The notes under the pieces are model-generated. The model searched no databases and was not told where the DNA came from. It was given only the letters and a program-made list of their open reading frames with translations. A DNA stretch of 64,000 bases, taken from positions 110,802 to 174,801 of the forward strand of contig NZ_JAFCGY010000010.1 in the NCBI RefSeq assembly GCF_016836705.1. Reading direction: 5' to 3'. Made by a program: the position numbers and the translations under genes. The DNA is from Mesorhizobium caraganae. GTDB taxonomy: Bacteria > Pseudomonadota > Alphaproteobacteria > Rhizobiales > Rhizobiaceae. Shown one piece after another: positions 1 to 9,217 of the stretch. Numbering within the stretch: the stretch's first letter is position 1; each line of letters starts with the position of its first letter.

Positions 1-1406
1 GCATCGGCCCGACGCTGACCATGGGCGCGGTCGAGGCGCTCGACAAGCACGCATCCGAAGCGCTCAAGGCCAAATATCTGGCAAAGCTCGTCTCCGGCGA
101 GTGGATGGGGACGATGAACCTGACCGAGCCGCAAGCCGGTTCCGATCTCGCCGCTCTGCGCAGCCGCGCCGAGCCTGCCGGCGACGGTACCTATCGCATC
201 TTCGGCCAAAAAATCTTCATCACCTATGGCGAGCACGATTTCACCGACAACATCGTCCATCTGGTGCTGGCCAGGCTGCCCGATGCGCCGGCCGGCACGC
301 GCGGCATTTCGCTGTTCCTGGTGCCGAAATTCCTCGTCAATGATGACGGGTCGCTCGGCGCCCGCAACGACGTCTTCTGTTCGGGCCTCGAGCACAAGCT
401 CGGCATCCATGCCTCGCCGACCTGCACCATGATCTATGGCGACGGTTTTGGCGGCACGACGCCGGGCGCCATCGGCTGGCTGATCGGTGAGGAGAACAAG
501 GGGCTTGCCTGCATGTTCACCATGATGAACAACGCCCGGCTTTGCGTCGGCATGCAGGGCGTGGCGGTGGCTGAAGCCGCGACGCAAAAAGCGATCGCCT
601 ATGCAAATGAGCGCCGCCAGGGCAAGGCGTCGGACTATGCCGGCTCCGGCATGGCGCCGATCGTCCACCACCCCGATGTGCAGCGCAATCTCTTGACCAT
701 GAAGGCGCTGACCCAGATCGCCCGCGCAATCTCCTATTCCTGCGCGCATGCCATCGACCTGGCGCGGGTCTCATCGGACGAGGAAGCAGCGCATTGGCGC
801 GACCGCGCCAATCTCCTGACGCCGCTGGCCAAGGCGTTCTCCACCGATGTCGGCGTCGACGTCGCGTCGCTCGGCGTCCAGGTGCATGGCGGCATGGGCT
901 TCATCGAGGAGACGGGCGCGGCAGCGCTCTATCGCGATGCCCGCATCGCGCCGATCTATGAGGGCACCAACGGCATCCAGGCGATCGACCTGGTAGCGCG
1001 CAAATTGCCGCTCGGCGGCGGCGAGCATGTGCATGGCTACATCGGCGAACTGAAGGTGGTCGCCGATCAGGTACGCACCTCGAATCTGGAGGGGTTCGGC
1101 CGCACTGCGGAGGCGCTTGACCGGGCGCTGGACGATCTCGCCGAAGCGACGCGTTTCCTGCAGAAGCTGCTGGCCGAAGGCCGTCTCGACGAAGCGCAGG
1201 CGGGCGCGACGCCCTATCTCAGGCTGATCTCGCTTGCCGCCGGCGGCGCCTATCTGGCGCGCGGCGGACTTGCCGAGCAAAACCGCATCGCCCTTTGCCG
1301 TTTCTTTGCCGAAAACCTGCTTGGCGAAGTCAGCGCCTTGAAGGACTGCGTCATCGATGGCGCCGAAAGCCTCGCCGCCGCCGGCAAGACGCTGATATCA
1401 GCCTGA
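1..1406 (+). CDS. Acyl-CoA dehydrogenase, 5' end outside the window
   Basis: FAD-dependent acyl-CoA dehydrogenase that introduces the alpha,beta double bond in beta-oxidation. The open frame enters from the left edge (first full codon at base 3), giving 467 residues. Large members of this family run to about 590-600 residues, so the N-terminal alpha domain is mostly missing. Visible are the TEPQAGSD loop of the flavin/substrate site, the GGMGFIEE segment, and YEGTNGIQ, whose Glu is the usual catalytic base region in this subgroup, followed by the extra C-terminal domain typical of the long form. An internal ATG at 21 is not a real start because homology continues upstream. A crotonase gene begins 26 nt downstream, so the two probably form a fatty-acid or acyl-CoA degradation operon. 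Chain-length specificity cannot be read from sequence. Confidence 0.93.
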   Translation, partial: IGPTLTMGAVEALDKHASEALKAKYLAKLVSGEWMGTMNLTEPQAGSDLAALRSRAEPAGDGTYRIFGQKIFITYGEHDFTDNIVHLVLARLPDAPAGTRGISLFLVPKFLVNDDGSLGARNDVFCSGLEHKLGIHASPTCTMIYGDGFGGTTPGAIGWLIGEENKGLACMFTMMNNARLCVGMQGVAVAEAATQKAIAYANERRQGKASDYAGSGMAPIVHHPDVQRNLLTMKALTQIARAISYSCAHAIDLARVSSDEEAAHWRDRANLLTPLAKAFSTDVGVDVASLGVQVHGGMGFIEETGAAALYRDARIAPIYEGTNGIQAIDLVARKLPLGGGEHVHGYIGELKVVADQVRTSNLEGFGRTAEALDRALDDLAEATRFLQKLLAEGRLDEAQAGATPYLRLISLAAGGAYLARGGLAEQNRIALCRFFAENLLGEVSALKDCVIDGAESLAAAGKTLISA

Positions 1407-1432
1407 ATACAAAAAGCGCTCACCAGGGAAAA

Positions 1433-2194
1433 ATGACCGTGACAGACCATATTCTCGTCGAGCGCCAGGGCGCCATTCAGATCATCCGCATGAATCGCCC
1501 GGACAAGAAGAACGCGCTGACGCGCGCCATGTACGCGACGATGTCCAGGGCACTGGCCGAAGGCGACGCCGATCCGGCGGTCCGCGTCCATGTCTTCCTC
1601 GGCGTGCCCGGCGCCTTCTCGGCCGGCAACGATCTCGCCGATTTCCTGGTCATCGCCACCGGCGGCGAGGGCGGCAACGAAGTCTGGGACTTCCTGATGG
1701 CGCTGGCCAAAACGGAGAAGCCGATGGTCTCGGGCGTCGATGGCATTGCGGTCGGCATCGGCACCACGCTCAATCTGCATTGCGACCTGACCTTTGCCAC
1801 GCCGCGCACCGTGTTCCGCACGCCCTTCGTCGATCTCGGCCTTGTGCCGGAGGCCGGCTCCAGCCTGCTGGCGCCGCTCATCCTCGGCCGTCAGGGCGCC
1901 TTCGCGCTGCTTGGCCTCGGCGAAGGCTTTTCCGCCGAGCGCGCCAAGACTGCCGGCCTGATCTACGAGGTGGTCGAGGAGAGCGCGCTGGAAACCGCGG
2001 TGCTGGCTGCTGCCGGCGAGATCGCGGCCAAGCCGCCGCAGGCGCTGAAGATCGCCCGTGACCTGATGCGCGCGCCGCGCGACGAACTTCTCGCCCGCAT
2101 CAAGGTGGAGAGTGCGCATTTCCGCGATCGGCTGAAATCCGACGAAGCGCGCGCCGCGCTGACCGCGTTCATGACGCGCAAGAAAGCAAGCTGA
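1433..2194 (+). CDS. Enoyl-CoA hydratase/isomerase (crotonase family)
   Basis: 253-residue crotonase-fold protein, the usual length for single-domain enoyl-CoA hydratases. The ATG at 1433 was chosen over upstream in-frame codons because AGGGAA lies just before it and the family N-terminus begins there (HILVERQGAIQIIRMNRP). The first oxyanion-hole segment GAFSAGNDLADF and the second, GIAVGIGTTLNLHCDLTFA, are intact. The LVPEAGSS segment carries one acidic residue in the active-site region and resembles enoyl-CoA delta-isomerases as much as hydratases, so hydratase versus isomerase is open. It follows an acyl-CoA dehydrogenase by 26 nt and probably acts on the product of that enzyme in the cytoplasm. 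Confidence 0.92.
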   Translation: MTVTDHILVERQGAIQIIRMNRPDKKNALTRAMYATMSRALAEGDADPAVRVHVFLGVPGAFSAGNDLADFLVIATGGEGGNEVWDFLMALAKTEKPMVSGVDGIAVGIGTTLNLHCDLTFATPRTVFRTPFVDLGLVPEAGSSLLAPLILGRQGAFALLGLGEGFSAERAKTAGLIYEVVEESALETAVLAAAGEIAAKPPQALKIARDLMRAPRDELLARIKVESAHFRDRLKSDEARAALTAFMTRKKAS

Positions 2195-2493
2195 TCTCAC
2201 GGCACTGTCAGCTTGTGGCAGCTTCGAGCGAAACGCGCGTCAGACGCGATTTTTTGATCTGTACACTGCGGTTTTCACGCCCTATCTCACAAATCCGGCG
2301 GGCGGGGACCGAAGGCGGCGACCAAGACGATACGGCCGGCGCTCGGCGTCGCCAGCGAACGGCCGCATTTCCTGCTGTTCCAGCTGGAGAAGGACTGATC
2401 CCAGCGCTGTCGCCGCAAGTCATCACACCATTCAACCTGCCGCAGATGGTGGCATGGTCATAGGCGTCTGATGCCGCCTGGACGGCTGAGCCG
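2195..2493. other. Intergenic region, no supported gene
   Basis: About 300 bases between the crotonase gene and the convergent LysE gene. Short open frames on both strands have low-complexity Arg/Ala/Ser content and no convincing ribosome site. One plus-strand frame ending near 2399 reads ALGVASERPHFLLFQLEKD before a stop and could be the tail of a decayed gene, but I cannot name a family. No clear terminator hairpin with a T tract was seen. Confidence 0.4.
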
Positions 2494-3126
2494 CTACCGG
2501 TGTTCGGCGGCGATGCGGATGCCCAAGCCGATCAGCACAATTCCGGTTACACCTTCGATGGTGCGGCGGATCGATGGCCGGCGCAGGAAATCCCCCGCTT
2601 TGGCGACGACCGTTGCGTAGAGCGCCAGCCAGGCGAAGGTCATGACGGCGAACACCACGCCGAGACCGAGCAGCGCCGCGAAGCTTTCCCCGCCGGGCGG
2701 TACGAATTGCGGCAGCAGGCTGGCGAAGAACACCGCCATTTTGGGGTTGCCGAGATCGCTGATCAGTCCCTGGCGGTAGGCGGTCGCCGCCGTCAGCCGC
2801 CGTGCCGGCCTCGTGACTTCAGCCATGTCCTGCTGACGGGTGGGCCATAGTGCCTCCTGCAGCGCCTTGAAGCCGAGATAGACGAGATAGGCGGCACCCG
2901 CATATTTGACCGCAAGGAATAGCGGCTCCGAAGCAACCAGCAGGGCGACGATGCCGGCGCTGGTGGCCAGCGCCCAGATCGTCTGGCCGCTGGAGATACC
3001 GAGCGCGGTGAAGACGCTCGCCGCACGCCCGCCAAGCAGCGTGTTGCGGATGGTGATGGCGGTGTCGGGACCGGGCGTCGCAAGCACGATGAAAGAGACA
3101 CCGAGAAAGGCCAGGAACAGGCTCAT
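2494..3126 (-). CDS. LysE/RhtB-family amino acid exporter
   Basis: 210-residue inner-membrane protein with about six hydrophobic segments, the usual size for LysE/RhtB/RhtC efflux proteins that export amino acids or homoserine lactones. The N-terminal signature of the family is present (FIVLATPGPDTAITIRNTLL followed by GGR), as are the hydrophobic segment around SSGQTIWALATSAGIVALL and the GNPKMAVFFASLLPQF stretch common to RhtB proteins. It starts at the first ATG of the frame. It stands alone between a crotonase gene that converges on it and pdxH, which reads in the same direction 57 nt upstream. Substrate is unknown. Confidence 0.9.
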   Translation of the reverse strand: MSLFLAFLGVSFIVLATPGPDTAITIRNTLLGGRAASVFTALGISSGQTIWALATSAGIVALLVASEPLFLAVKYAGAAYLVYLGFKALQEALWPTRQQDMAEVTRPARRLTAATAYRQGLISDLGNPKMAVFFASLLPQFVPPGGESFAALLGLGVVFAVMTFAWLALYATVVAKAGDFLRRPSIRRTIEGVTGIVLIGLGIRIAAEHR

Positions 3127-3182
3127 TGGATTCTCCCTTTGCAGCCAGATCAGCTTAGGATCGCTGCGCTATTTCACAAGCG

Positions 3183-3800
3183 TCAGGGGTAAAGCCGCGT
3201 CTTGTCCCAGCCGCCTTCGGCATTGCGCGAAAAGAGCAGGCGGTCGTGCAGCCGGAACGGCCGGTCGTGCCAGAATTCGATGGCCTGCGGCACGATGCGG
3301 AAGCCCGACCAGTGCTTTGGCCGCGGGATCTCGCCGATCGGGTAGCGCGCGGTGTATTCGGCTACCGCTTTCTCCAGCGCGAAGCGGCTTTCCAGCGGGC
3401 GTGACTGTTTCGAAGCCCAGGCGCCGATGCGGCTGCCACGCGGCCGCGTCGCGTAATAGGCGTCCGCCTCGGCGTCGCTGACGATCTCCACCGGCCCGCG
3501 GATGCGCACCTGGCGCCGCAGCGATTTCCAGTGAAAGCACATCGCCGCCTTCATGCTGCCAAGAATCTCGCGGCCCTTGGCGCTCTCGAAATTCGTGTAG
3601 AAGACAAAACCGCTTTCATCGAACCCCTTGAGCAGCACCATACGCACATCCGGCATGCCGTCGGCATCGACGGTTGCCAGCGCGACGCCGTTGGCATCGT
3701 TGATTTCGCTTTTTTTGGCGTCCTCCAGCCAGGCGGCAAAGAGCCGGAACGGCTCGGCGGCCTCGGTAAAGTCACCAGTTGTTAACTCGGTGTCACTCAT
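3183..3800 (-). CDS. pdxH: Pyridoxamine 5'-phosphate oxidase
   Basis: FMN-dependent oxidase converting pyridoxine or pyridoxamine 5'-phosphate to pyridoxal 5'-phosphate, the last step of vitamin B6 coenzyme synthesis and salvage. The 205-residue form starting at the ATG at 3800 (MSDTELTTGDF) matches the family; the open frame continues upstream without family similarity. Conserved features include ATVDADGMPDVRMVLLKG (FMN site), FYTNFESAKGREI, RPRGSRIGAWASKQS and the C-terminal substrate motif ending in RLYP. It diverges from a lipoprotein gene, with 40 nt between the two start codons. Confidence 0.95.
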   Translation of the reverse strand: MSDTELTTGDFTEAAEPFRLFAAWLEDAKKSEINDANGVALATVDADGMPDVRMVLLKGFDESGFVFYTNFESAKGREILGSMKAAMCFHWKSLRRQVRIRGPVEIVSDAEADAYYATRPRGSRIGAWASKQSRPLESRFALEKAVAEYTARYPIGEIPRPKHWSGFRIVPQAIEFWHDRPFRLHDRLLFSRNAEGGWDKTRLYP

Positions 3801-3840
3801 AGTTTTTCTCAAATTGTCTCGAATCTCAGGAGGTTGCCGA

Positions 3841-4302
3841 TTGTCGCGTATCGCGCAAGCTTTTGACAGCGGGCAATGGAGCGCTATCGCTTCGGCCAGT
3901 TCGAAAGCCGTGATCGTGATCGTCGCCTTGCCGCTTGCCGCCTGCGGCGCCGGCGGCTTCAGCCTGCAGAAAGCCGAGGTCGACCGTTCCATCGTCACCT
4001 CGAGTGCGCCGGCGCAGGCGACATCGACGGACGCCGATAACGCTTCCGACCAGACCACGATCGGCAATGCGGTCTCTTCAGCCGACATAGAGGAGCTTCG
4101 CGGCCAGGCCGTGCCGTGGGCGAATGCCGGCACCGGCTCGCGCGGCTCCATCACGGAACTCGCCGAGTTGCAGGACAATGGCCAGACCTGCCGCAGCTTC
4201 ACCGCCTCGCGCGAAAGCTTCGACGGCGTCGCTTTGTTCAAGGGAGAATTGTGCATGGCCGGCGCCGGCGGCTGGCACATGCAGGATTTCAAGGCGCTCT
4301 AG
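3841..4302 (+). CDS. RT0821/Lpp0805-type surface lipoprotein
   Basis: 153-residue predicted lipoprotein. The start is an unusual TTG at 3841, chosen because a perfect AGGAGG (3828-3833) lies seven bases upstream; the longer frame from 3628 would run antisense across pdxH. The N-terminus has a hydrophobic run followed by LPLAAC, a lipobox, so the mature protein would begin at Cys and be anchored to a membrane. The C-terminal half (GTGSRGSITELAEL, CRSFTASRESFDGV, LCMAGAGGWHM) is the part I recognise from the RT0821/Lpp0805 surface-protein family of alphaproteobacteria and Legionella. Two conserved Cys in that domain may form a disulfide. Function is not known. Confidence 0.82.
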   Translation: MSRIAQAFDSGQWSAIASASSKAVIVIVALPLAACGAGGFSLQKAEVDRSIVTSSAPAQATSTDADNASDQTTIGNAVSSADIEELRGQAVPWANAGTGSRGSITELAELQDNGQTCRSFTASRESFDGVALFKGELCMAGAGGWHMQDFKAL

Positions 4303-4345
4303 GCGGTTATGACAAGTTGGCCGGGAGCTTTCTATCCCTGAGGCC

Positions 4346-5857
4346 TCAATGAGCGAATTTCCGGTAGAAGCGACCCGCAAATATGAGGCCCTCAAAAGCA
4401 AGGTCGGCCATGCCTTTTCGGCTTGAGCTGAATACCATGACAACTCCCAAGAAGATCCCATATGACGCGACGAGAGAGATGAATAGCGCCGCGAAATTAC
4501 CCGGCAATGATGCTTTCAGGCCATACTCTGAAACGCCGGTTATTATCGCCGCAAAAAAGTACGGCCACAGTGTCCCCAGAAGCTGCCTGTAGGTAAGCGG
4601 GCCTCTTCTTGTTGCCCCCCACCACAGGACAGGGCCCTGGATGGTGCCCACGCATATGTAAAAAGCGGCTACGCCGGTAATTCCCCAAGGCAATCCACAA
4701 ACGAATGAAGCGACGAACAAGGTGGAGCTCAAGGCCCCCCAGTTTCGCATTTCCTTGGTCCGGTCCTGACTGATGAAGAGCCAACCGGTGCTGCTGCTGA
4801 TCGGTGCGAAAATTGCGCCAAAAGCAAGAACCGAAAACACCTGCGAAACCTCCGCCCATTTCTGCCCCAGCAAAGTGACGATGAGCAATTCGCTGTTTAT
4901 GATGGCAAATATGACTACGGGATACGTCGCAAGAATAATCAATTCCAACATTCTGAAGTAAAAGCGGCGGTACGTGTCGGGATCATTCCGCGTTCTAGCC
5001 AAAGACGGGAGGGCGACCTTGGCTATCGGTGTGGTTATCTGGCTCAGTGGCATCAGTAGAAGTTTGTATGCTCGGTCGTATATTCCGAGTGGAGATTGAC
5101 CTAAATATCGGCCGATTAGTATGTTATCAAAATTTCTGGCGAAAAAGTTCAAGAAATTAAATGACGTTATGTTGGCGCCAAAATTCAAAAGCTTGAAATT
5201 TTCGCTATTGAGGACGGGTTTGCTGGGAATCCATCTGATAAGGATCCAAGTCAGCAAGAGAGTGCTCAGCGACACGGCGATTTGGCTGTAGACCAACGCC
5301 CAGTAGCCAGATCCATGCCAAGCGAAAAGGAGGCCTGTCGCCGCTCCAACCGAAAAACTCCCCAGTTCAACCAAAGCGATTTTTGAAAAAAGCAGTTGAC
5401 GATTTAGCAAGGCCATATGCTGTGCGCAGAGCCCGCCGACTACGAAGGTTGCGCTGAGAGCCAATATGATCGGCACAAGGCGGGGCTCTTTGAAAAAAGC
5501 GCCTGCTGCCGGAGCGAGAGCTGTCACAGCTAAACAGACGGCCGCACTCAGCCCGACGTTAATCCAGAAAATGAAGCTTAGCTGGTCCTGGGTAATCTCG
5601 GCCCGTTGGACTGTAGCCTGCGTCAAACCAAAATCCGTAAACAGAGCTGCGAACGCAAACAATGGCGCCGCCATCGCCACGATGCCAAAGTCCTCAGGCA
5701 GGAGAAGTCGAGCAATAAGAATTTGATAGCAGAATTGCATCAAGAACTTGAGTCCCTGAGACACGAAGTTTACGGCCGCCCCGTTTACCGAGGCGACCTT
5801 CAGCTCCGTTCGGGACATGCGACTTTCTGAAAACGAAAATTTTTTGCGAGCCGCCAT
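4346..5857 (-). CDS. Polysaccharide/lipopolysaccharide flippase (MOP/Wzx-like)
   Basis: 503-residue integral membrane protein with about 12-14 hydrophobic segments, a typical size for Wzx-like oligosaccharide flippases of the MOP superfamily, which move lipid-linked sugar units across the inner membrane. The N-terminal region (NFVSQGLKFLMQFCYQI, LARLLLPEDFGIVAMA) is characteristic of the polysaccharide-synthesis flippase group. The start at 5857 follows the glycosyltransferase stop by one base, so translation is probably coupled; a second Met 14 codons in is possible. Base composition is unlike the neighbours: 5101-5160 has only 18 G/C in 60. No polymerase, chain-length regulator or nucleotide-sugar genes lie nearby, so the surface glycan it serves is unknown. 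Confidence 0.88.
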   Translation of the reverse strand: MAARKKFSFSESRMSRTELKVASVNGAAVNFVSQGLKFLMQFCYQILIARLLLPEDFGIVAMAAPLFAFAALFTDFGLTQATVQRAEITQDQLSFIFWINVGLSAAVCLAVTALAPAAGAFFKEPRLVPIILALSATFVVGGLCAQHMALLNRQLLFSKIALVELGSFSVGAATGLLFAWHGSGYWALVYSQIAVSLSTLLLTWILIRWIPSKPVLNSENFKLLNFGANITSFNFLNFFARNFDNILIGRYLGQSPLGIYDRAYKLLLMPLSQITTPIAKVALPSLARTRNDPDTYRRFYFRMLELIILATYPVVIFAIINSELLIVTLLGQKWAEVSQVFSVLAFGAIFAPISSSTGWLFISQDRTKEMRNWGALSSTLFVASFVCGLPWGITGVAAFYICVGTIQGPVLWWGATRRGPLTYRQLLGTLWPYFFAAIITGVSEYGLKASLPGNFAALFISLVASYGIFLGVVMVFSSSRKGMADLAFEGLIFAGRFYRKFAH

Positions 5858-5858
5858 T

Positions 5859-6791
5859 TCAATTCGCTTGAGCCATCGTAACCTTGCCTTTGGCTTTTTT
5901 CAGGATAGACGCGGCGATCCGCCAATCCGTTATCCCTGCGATCGCAAGGGGCACCAGTTTGCGCTCCCTTATCAGAGCTTGAGCCTTGTATTCCGCCGAG
6001 AGGCGCTTCATCGCGCTAATGCGCTCCTTCAGCAGCGAAACGAGTTTCAGATTGCCCGACAGGCGTCGATCGAGCAAAAGCCTGTGCGATTGGTCGACCT
6101 GGCCATCGTAGTTTACCTTGGTCCTGCTCCAACCCGATCGGCGGTGGGTGTATATGTAACCAGGCGCGTTATCAGCCACATATCTTGCACCTTCCAGAAG
6201 TGCGTCCGTCACGAAGAGAAAATCCTCTCCGTGGCGAGAATAGGACGGGTAGCGCAGTGATCGATCGGTCAGGAACTTCCGCTTGAAGATAGGCTTGAGC
6301 AGTCCCCAGTCCGTATCCATGCCGAAGGGCCTCGCGTGAGCCAAAAAGGTCTCAATGTCTATCAGTGTTACGTCTTTAGTAAATCCGATGGTCGCGGGCC
6401 AGGACGTGTCGCTCGCCGGATCGTAATACGCGAACTTGTCGGTTACGATATCAGCTTCCTGCGAGGCAGCCATATCAACAAGTCGTTCAACCCGTCCCGG
6501 CGCGTATGCGTCATCTGCATCCAGAATTGCCACCCAGTCTCCACGCGCGGCTTCCAGGCCGGCATTCCGGGCTTCTGCGGGTCCTCCATTTTTCGGCAAG
6601 CGAACAACGACGACGCGTTTGTCTTTCCGCGACAGCGCTCCGGCAACCTCGTGGGTGGCGTCTGTCGAGCAATCGTCGATGATTAAGATTTCGAGGACTA
6701 AATCACCCTGCGCCAGGGCGGAATTGACGGCGCGCTCCAGAAACGGAGTCGCGTTGTAGGCGGCGATCAGGACGGACACAGTTGGTCGCAT
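5859..6791 (-). CDS. Family 2 glycosyltransferase
   Basis: 310-residue cytoplasmic glycosyltransferase with the GT-A fold. The N-terminus VSVLIAAYNATPFLERAVNSAL is followed by LILIDDCSTD-like residues, the KNGGPAEARNAGL stretch and AILDADDAY, whose DxDD binds the metal and nucleotide-sugar. It is the first gene of a two-gene unit with the flippase (one-base gap). An inverted repeat TGATCCA/TGGATCA at 6806-6827 sits just upstream of its start and could be an operator. It likely adds a sugar to the same glycan that the flippase exports; donor and acceptor cannot be inferred. Composition is lower in G+C than the flanks, suggesting transfer. Confidence 0.9.
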   Translation of the reverse strand: MRPTVSVLIAAYNATPFLERAVNSALAQGDLVLEILIIDDCSTDATHEVAGALSRKDKRVVVVRLPKNGGPAEARNAGLEAARGDWVAILDADDAYAPGRVERLVDMAASQEADIVTDKFAYYDPASDTSWPATIGFTKDVTLIDIETFLAHARPFGMDTDWGLLKPIFKRKFLTDRSLRYPSYSRHGEDFLFVTDALLEGARYVADNAPGYIYTHRRSGWSRTKVNYDGQVDQSHRLLLDRRLSGNLKLVSLLKERISAMKRLSAEYKAQALIRERKLVPLAIAGITDWRIAASILKKAKGKVTMAQAN

Positions 6792-6922
6792 GGGATGCTC
6801 TCGCGTGATCCAGGGGGTATTGGATCAGGCGTACCAGCCGTCGCTGAGAGCACGATTAGGCCGCGATGAAGCGAAACTGAAATCGAAGCGTCGCGCCGTG
6901 CATGACGGGCAGGGCCGCGACT

Positions 6923-8299
6923 TCAGGCTTGCGGCAACGTCACCGCGATGTGCAGGCCACCACCGGGCGAAGGCTGGCTAAGCTCGAGATGCGCGGAAAG
7001 ACGCTCGACGATACCCGAAACGATGGCTAGACCCAGTCCGGTTCCCTCCACCTCAGGCGTATTCGCGCGATAAAACCGCTGGAACACCGCCTCCCGATGC
7101 TGAGCAGCGATGCCTGGACCATTGTCGATGATCGAGAGCCCCCAAGCGCCGGGTTCGGGAGAGATCGAAACTTTGATCTTACCGCCGGCGGGCGTGTACT
7201 TGATGGCATTGTCGATCAAATTGCCTATCAACAGGCGAAGCATGGCTTCGTCCGCATTGACCTCGGCCAACTCGTCGCCGTCGAGCGAAACATCGTGCCG
7301 CTTGAGCGTAATGAGCGCACCGAACTCGGCCATGACCGAGGCGGTGACTTCATAGAGCCGCACCGCTTTCAACTCGACCGGCTGATGGCTGATGCGCGCC
7401 GCCTGGAGCATCTGCTCGATGAGGCGGGTAGCCTTATCGTTGCTGGCCATCAGGTCAGCAAGGATCGTCTCCCGTTCGGTGTCGCTGTCGCTATGGCGTA
7501 GTATCTGCAGCAGCAGCTTTATGCCGGCATGTGGTGTTCGCAACTGATGCGCTGCCTGGTCGGCGAAGCGCCTTTCCGCCGTCAGCGATCGGTCAAGCTT
7601 GGTGAGCAACTGGTTCACCGACATGCCCAGCGGGTAGAGGTCGCGCGGCAACTTATCCATCGGAATGACGGAGAGGTCGTCGGGCGAGCGACTGCGGATT
7701 TGACGGACCAGGCCGTGAATGGGCCCCAAACCGTTGTTTATTCCATACCAGACCAAAAGCCCGATGACTGGCACGAGCACCAACAGAGGGAAGAAGAGGT
7801 TGAGCATAATATTCGACACAAGCGTGTCGCGCAGGGTTCGCTTTTCTCCCACCTCGACAACGATCCCGGTATTCGGGATCGGAAGCGAATAGACCAGCCA
7901 CGCCTCATTTGCATATTTCAGGTCGGTGAAGCCGGCCCTTTGGATAGGGATGCTCGCGGGGAAGGCCCCGTTGGAAAATATCCGGATTTGTCCGTCTTTC
8001 CACAGGCGGAATATGTGCGCGTCGGCGTAGTCGTCCGCCTGATCGTTTATGGCGAGTTGATTGCCCATCGAAAAGTCCATGTCTTTGACCTGGATAGGCG
8101 GCTGGCTGCCGGGTTTTTCGATCTGATGTTCCAGCAGCGTCCAAAGCACGTTGGCGTCATTGATCAGCTTTGCATCGTAGATATTGTCGATCTCCCGCTT
8201 GGCGCTGCGGAAAGCAAAAATCCCAATGACGGCGATGGCGATGAGGATCGTCGGCGTTATCCGGAGAAAGAGTTTCCAGGTCAGGGGCCAGCGCTTCAT
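6923..8299 (-). CDS. Two-component sensor histidine kinase
   Basis: 458-residue inner-membrane sensor kinase of the QseC/TctE-like type. A transmembrane helix covers about residues 10-30, a periplasmic region extends to about 160, and a second helix lies at about 163-185, followed by HAMP, HisKA and HATPase domains. The phosphoacceptor is His251 within AAHQLRTP; the N box (NLIDNAIKYTP), G1 box (DNGPGIA) and G2 box (GTGLGLAIV) are intact. Its ATG overlaps the regulator stop by four bases (ATGA), so the pair is translationally coupled. The signal is unknown. It lies between the AT-rich glycan genes and a dnaJ-like gene. Confidence 0.93.
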   Translation of the reverse strand: MKRWPLTWKLFLRITPTILIAIAVIGIFAFRSAKREIDNIYDAKLINDANVLWTLLEHQIEKPGSQPPIQVKDMDFSMGNQLAINDQADDYADAHIFRLWKDGQIRIFSNGAFPASIPIQRAGFTDLKYANEAWLVYSLPIPNTGIVVEVGEKRTLRDTLVSNIMLNLFFPLLVLVPVIGLLVWYGINNGLGPIHGLVRQIRSRSPDDLSVIPMDKLPRDLYPLGMSVNQLLTKLDRSLTAERRFADQAAHQLRTPHAGIKLLLQILRHSDSDTERETILADLMASNDKATRLIEQMLQAARISHQPVELKAVRLYEVTASVMAEFGALITLKRHDVSLDGDELAEVNADEAMLRLLIGNLIDNAIKYTPAGGKIKVSISPEPGAWGLSIIDNGPGIAAQHREAVFQRFYRANTPEVEGTGLGLAIVSGIVERLSAHLELSQPSPGGGLHIAVTLPQA

Positions 8300-8952
8300 G
8301 GCTCGATCATATAGCCGACGCCCCGGATGGACCGGATGAACTCGGCGCCAAGCTTTCTGCGCAGATTGTAGATTATCACTTCGGTCGTGTTGCTCTCAAC
8401 GGCACTGTCCGCGCTGTAGAGTGCGTATTCGATGTCGCTTTTGGTGACGTATTTGCCTGCCCGCTCCATCAGTAGCTTAAGCAGCCGGAATTCCTTGGCG
8501 GTCATCGTGATCTGGCCTTCGGCGCCGCGTACCACCATTGCCGCCGGATCCATTTCGACATCGCCGCTTTTCAGAATGATGTCGGTGCGGCCCTCCCGCC
8601 GGCGCATGAGGGCGCGCAGCCGTGCCAGCAATTCATCCAGATCGAACGGCTTTACCAGATAGTCGTCGGCTCCGTTGTCGAGCCCTTCGACCTTTTGAAG
8701 AGATGTATCGCGGGCGGTGAGCATGAGGATCGGTACGGCGTTGCGTTTTCTTCGCACCGACCGCAAGACCTCTATCCCGTTGACCTCGGGCAGGTTGATG
8801 TCGAGCACGACCACCTCGAAGACGAGATTTTCAAGGGCCGCGATCGCGGCCTCGCCATCCTGAATCCAGTCAACGCCATAGGCATGCTTTTCGAGGGCCT
8901 TCTTCAGCGAAGAGCCGAGGATTATGTCGTCCTCAACCAGAAGCAGGCGCAT
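8296..8952 (-). CDS. OmpR/PhoB-family response regulator
   Basis: 218-residue response regulator, partner of the overlapping histidine kinase. The receiver domain has the acidic pair EDD (residues 7-9), phosphoacceptor Asp51 (VVVLDINLP) and Lys101 (LVKPF). The C-terminal winged-helix domain carries TAKEFRLLKLLMERAG and a closing RSIRGVGYMIEP. Closest in style to QseB/PmrA/TctD regulators. Gene order regulator-kinase with an ATGA overlap is standard. Targets are not evident; the glycosyltransferase and flippase that lie downstream on the same strand are candidates by position only. Confidence 0.94.
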   Translation of the reverse strand: MRLLLVEDDIILGSSLKKALEKHAYGVDWIQDGEAAIAALENLVFEVVVLDINLPEVNGIEVLRSVRRKRNAVPILMLTARDTSLQKVEGLDNGADDYLVKPFDLDELLARLRALMRRREGRTDIILKSGDVEMDPAAMVVRGAEGQITMTAKEFRLLKLLMERAGKYVTKSDIEYALYSADSAVESNTTEVIIYNLRRKLGAEFIRSIRGVGYMIEP

Positions 8953-9217
8953 GGTTTGCTATGCCCTTCCGTCAGCTGAACCGGCTGCCCTCCGGTTGCA
9001 GACCAATGGCCGCCATCGCGGCTTTTTGCGGGCAAAATCAGCTTATGGTCGGGGTGTCTCGTCACGATTGCGAGAGATCGCAAACGCACTCGGACGAGTG
9101 GCTCAAAACGACGCCGGTGGTATTCTGGTTGGATAGGCGGCCCGCCACTGGAATTTCTTCCTATGCGAGCGCATATAGGGGGCAACATGGATTCACTCTT
9201 TTTCCAGAGCAGGACGA
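8953..9217. other. Divergent intergenic region with a short inverted repeat
   Basis: 265 bases between the response regulator (minus) and the dnaJ-like gene (plus). It must hold promoters for both. A perfect inverted repeat TTGCGA-GAGA-TCGCAA is at 9068-9083 and could be an operator. No convincing -35/-10 pair was assigned and no small gene is supported. Confidence 0.4.
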
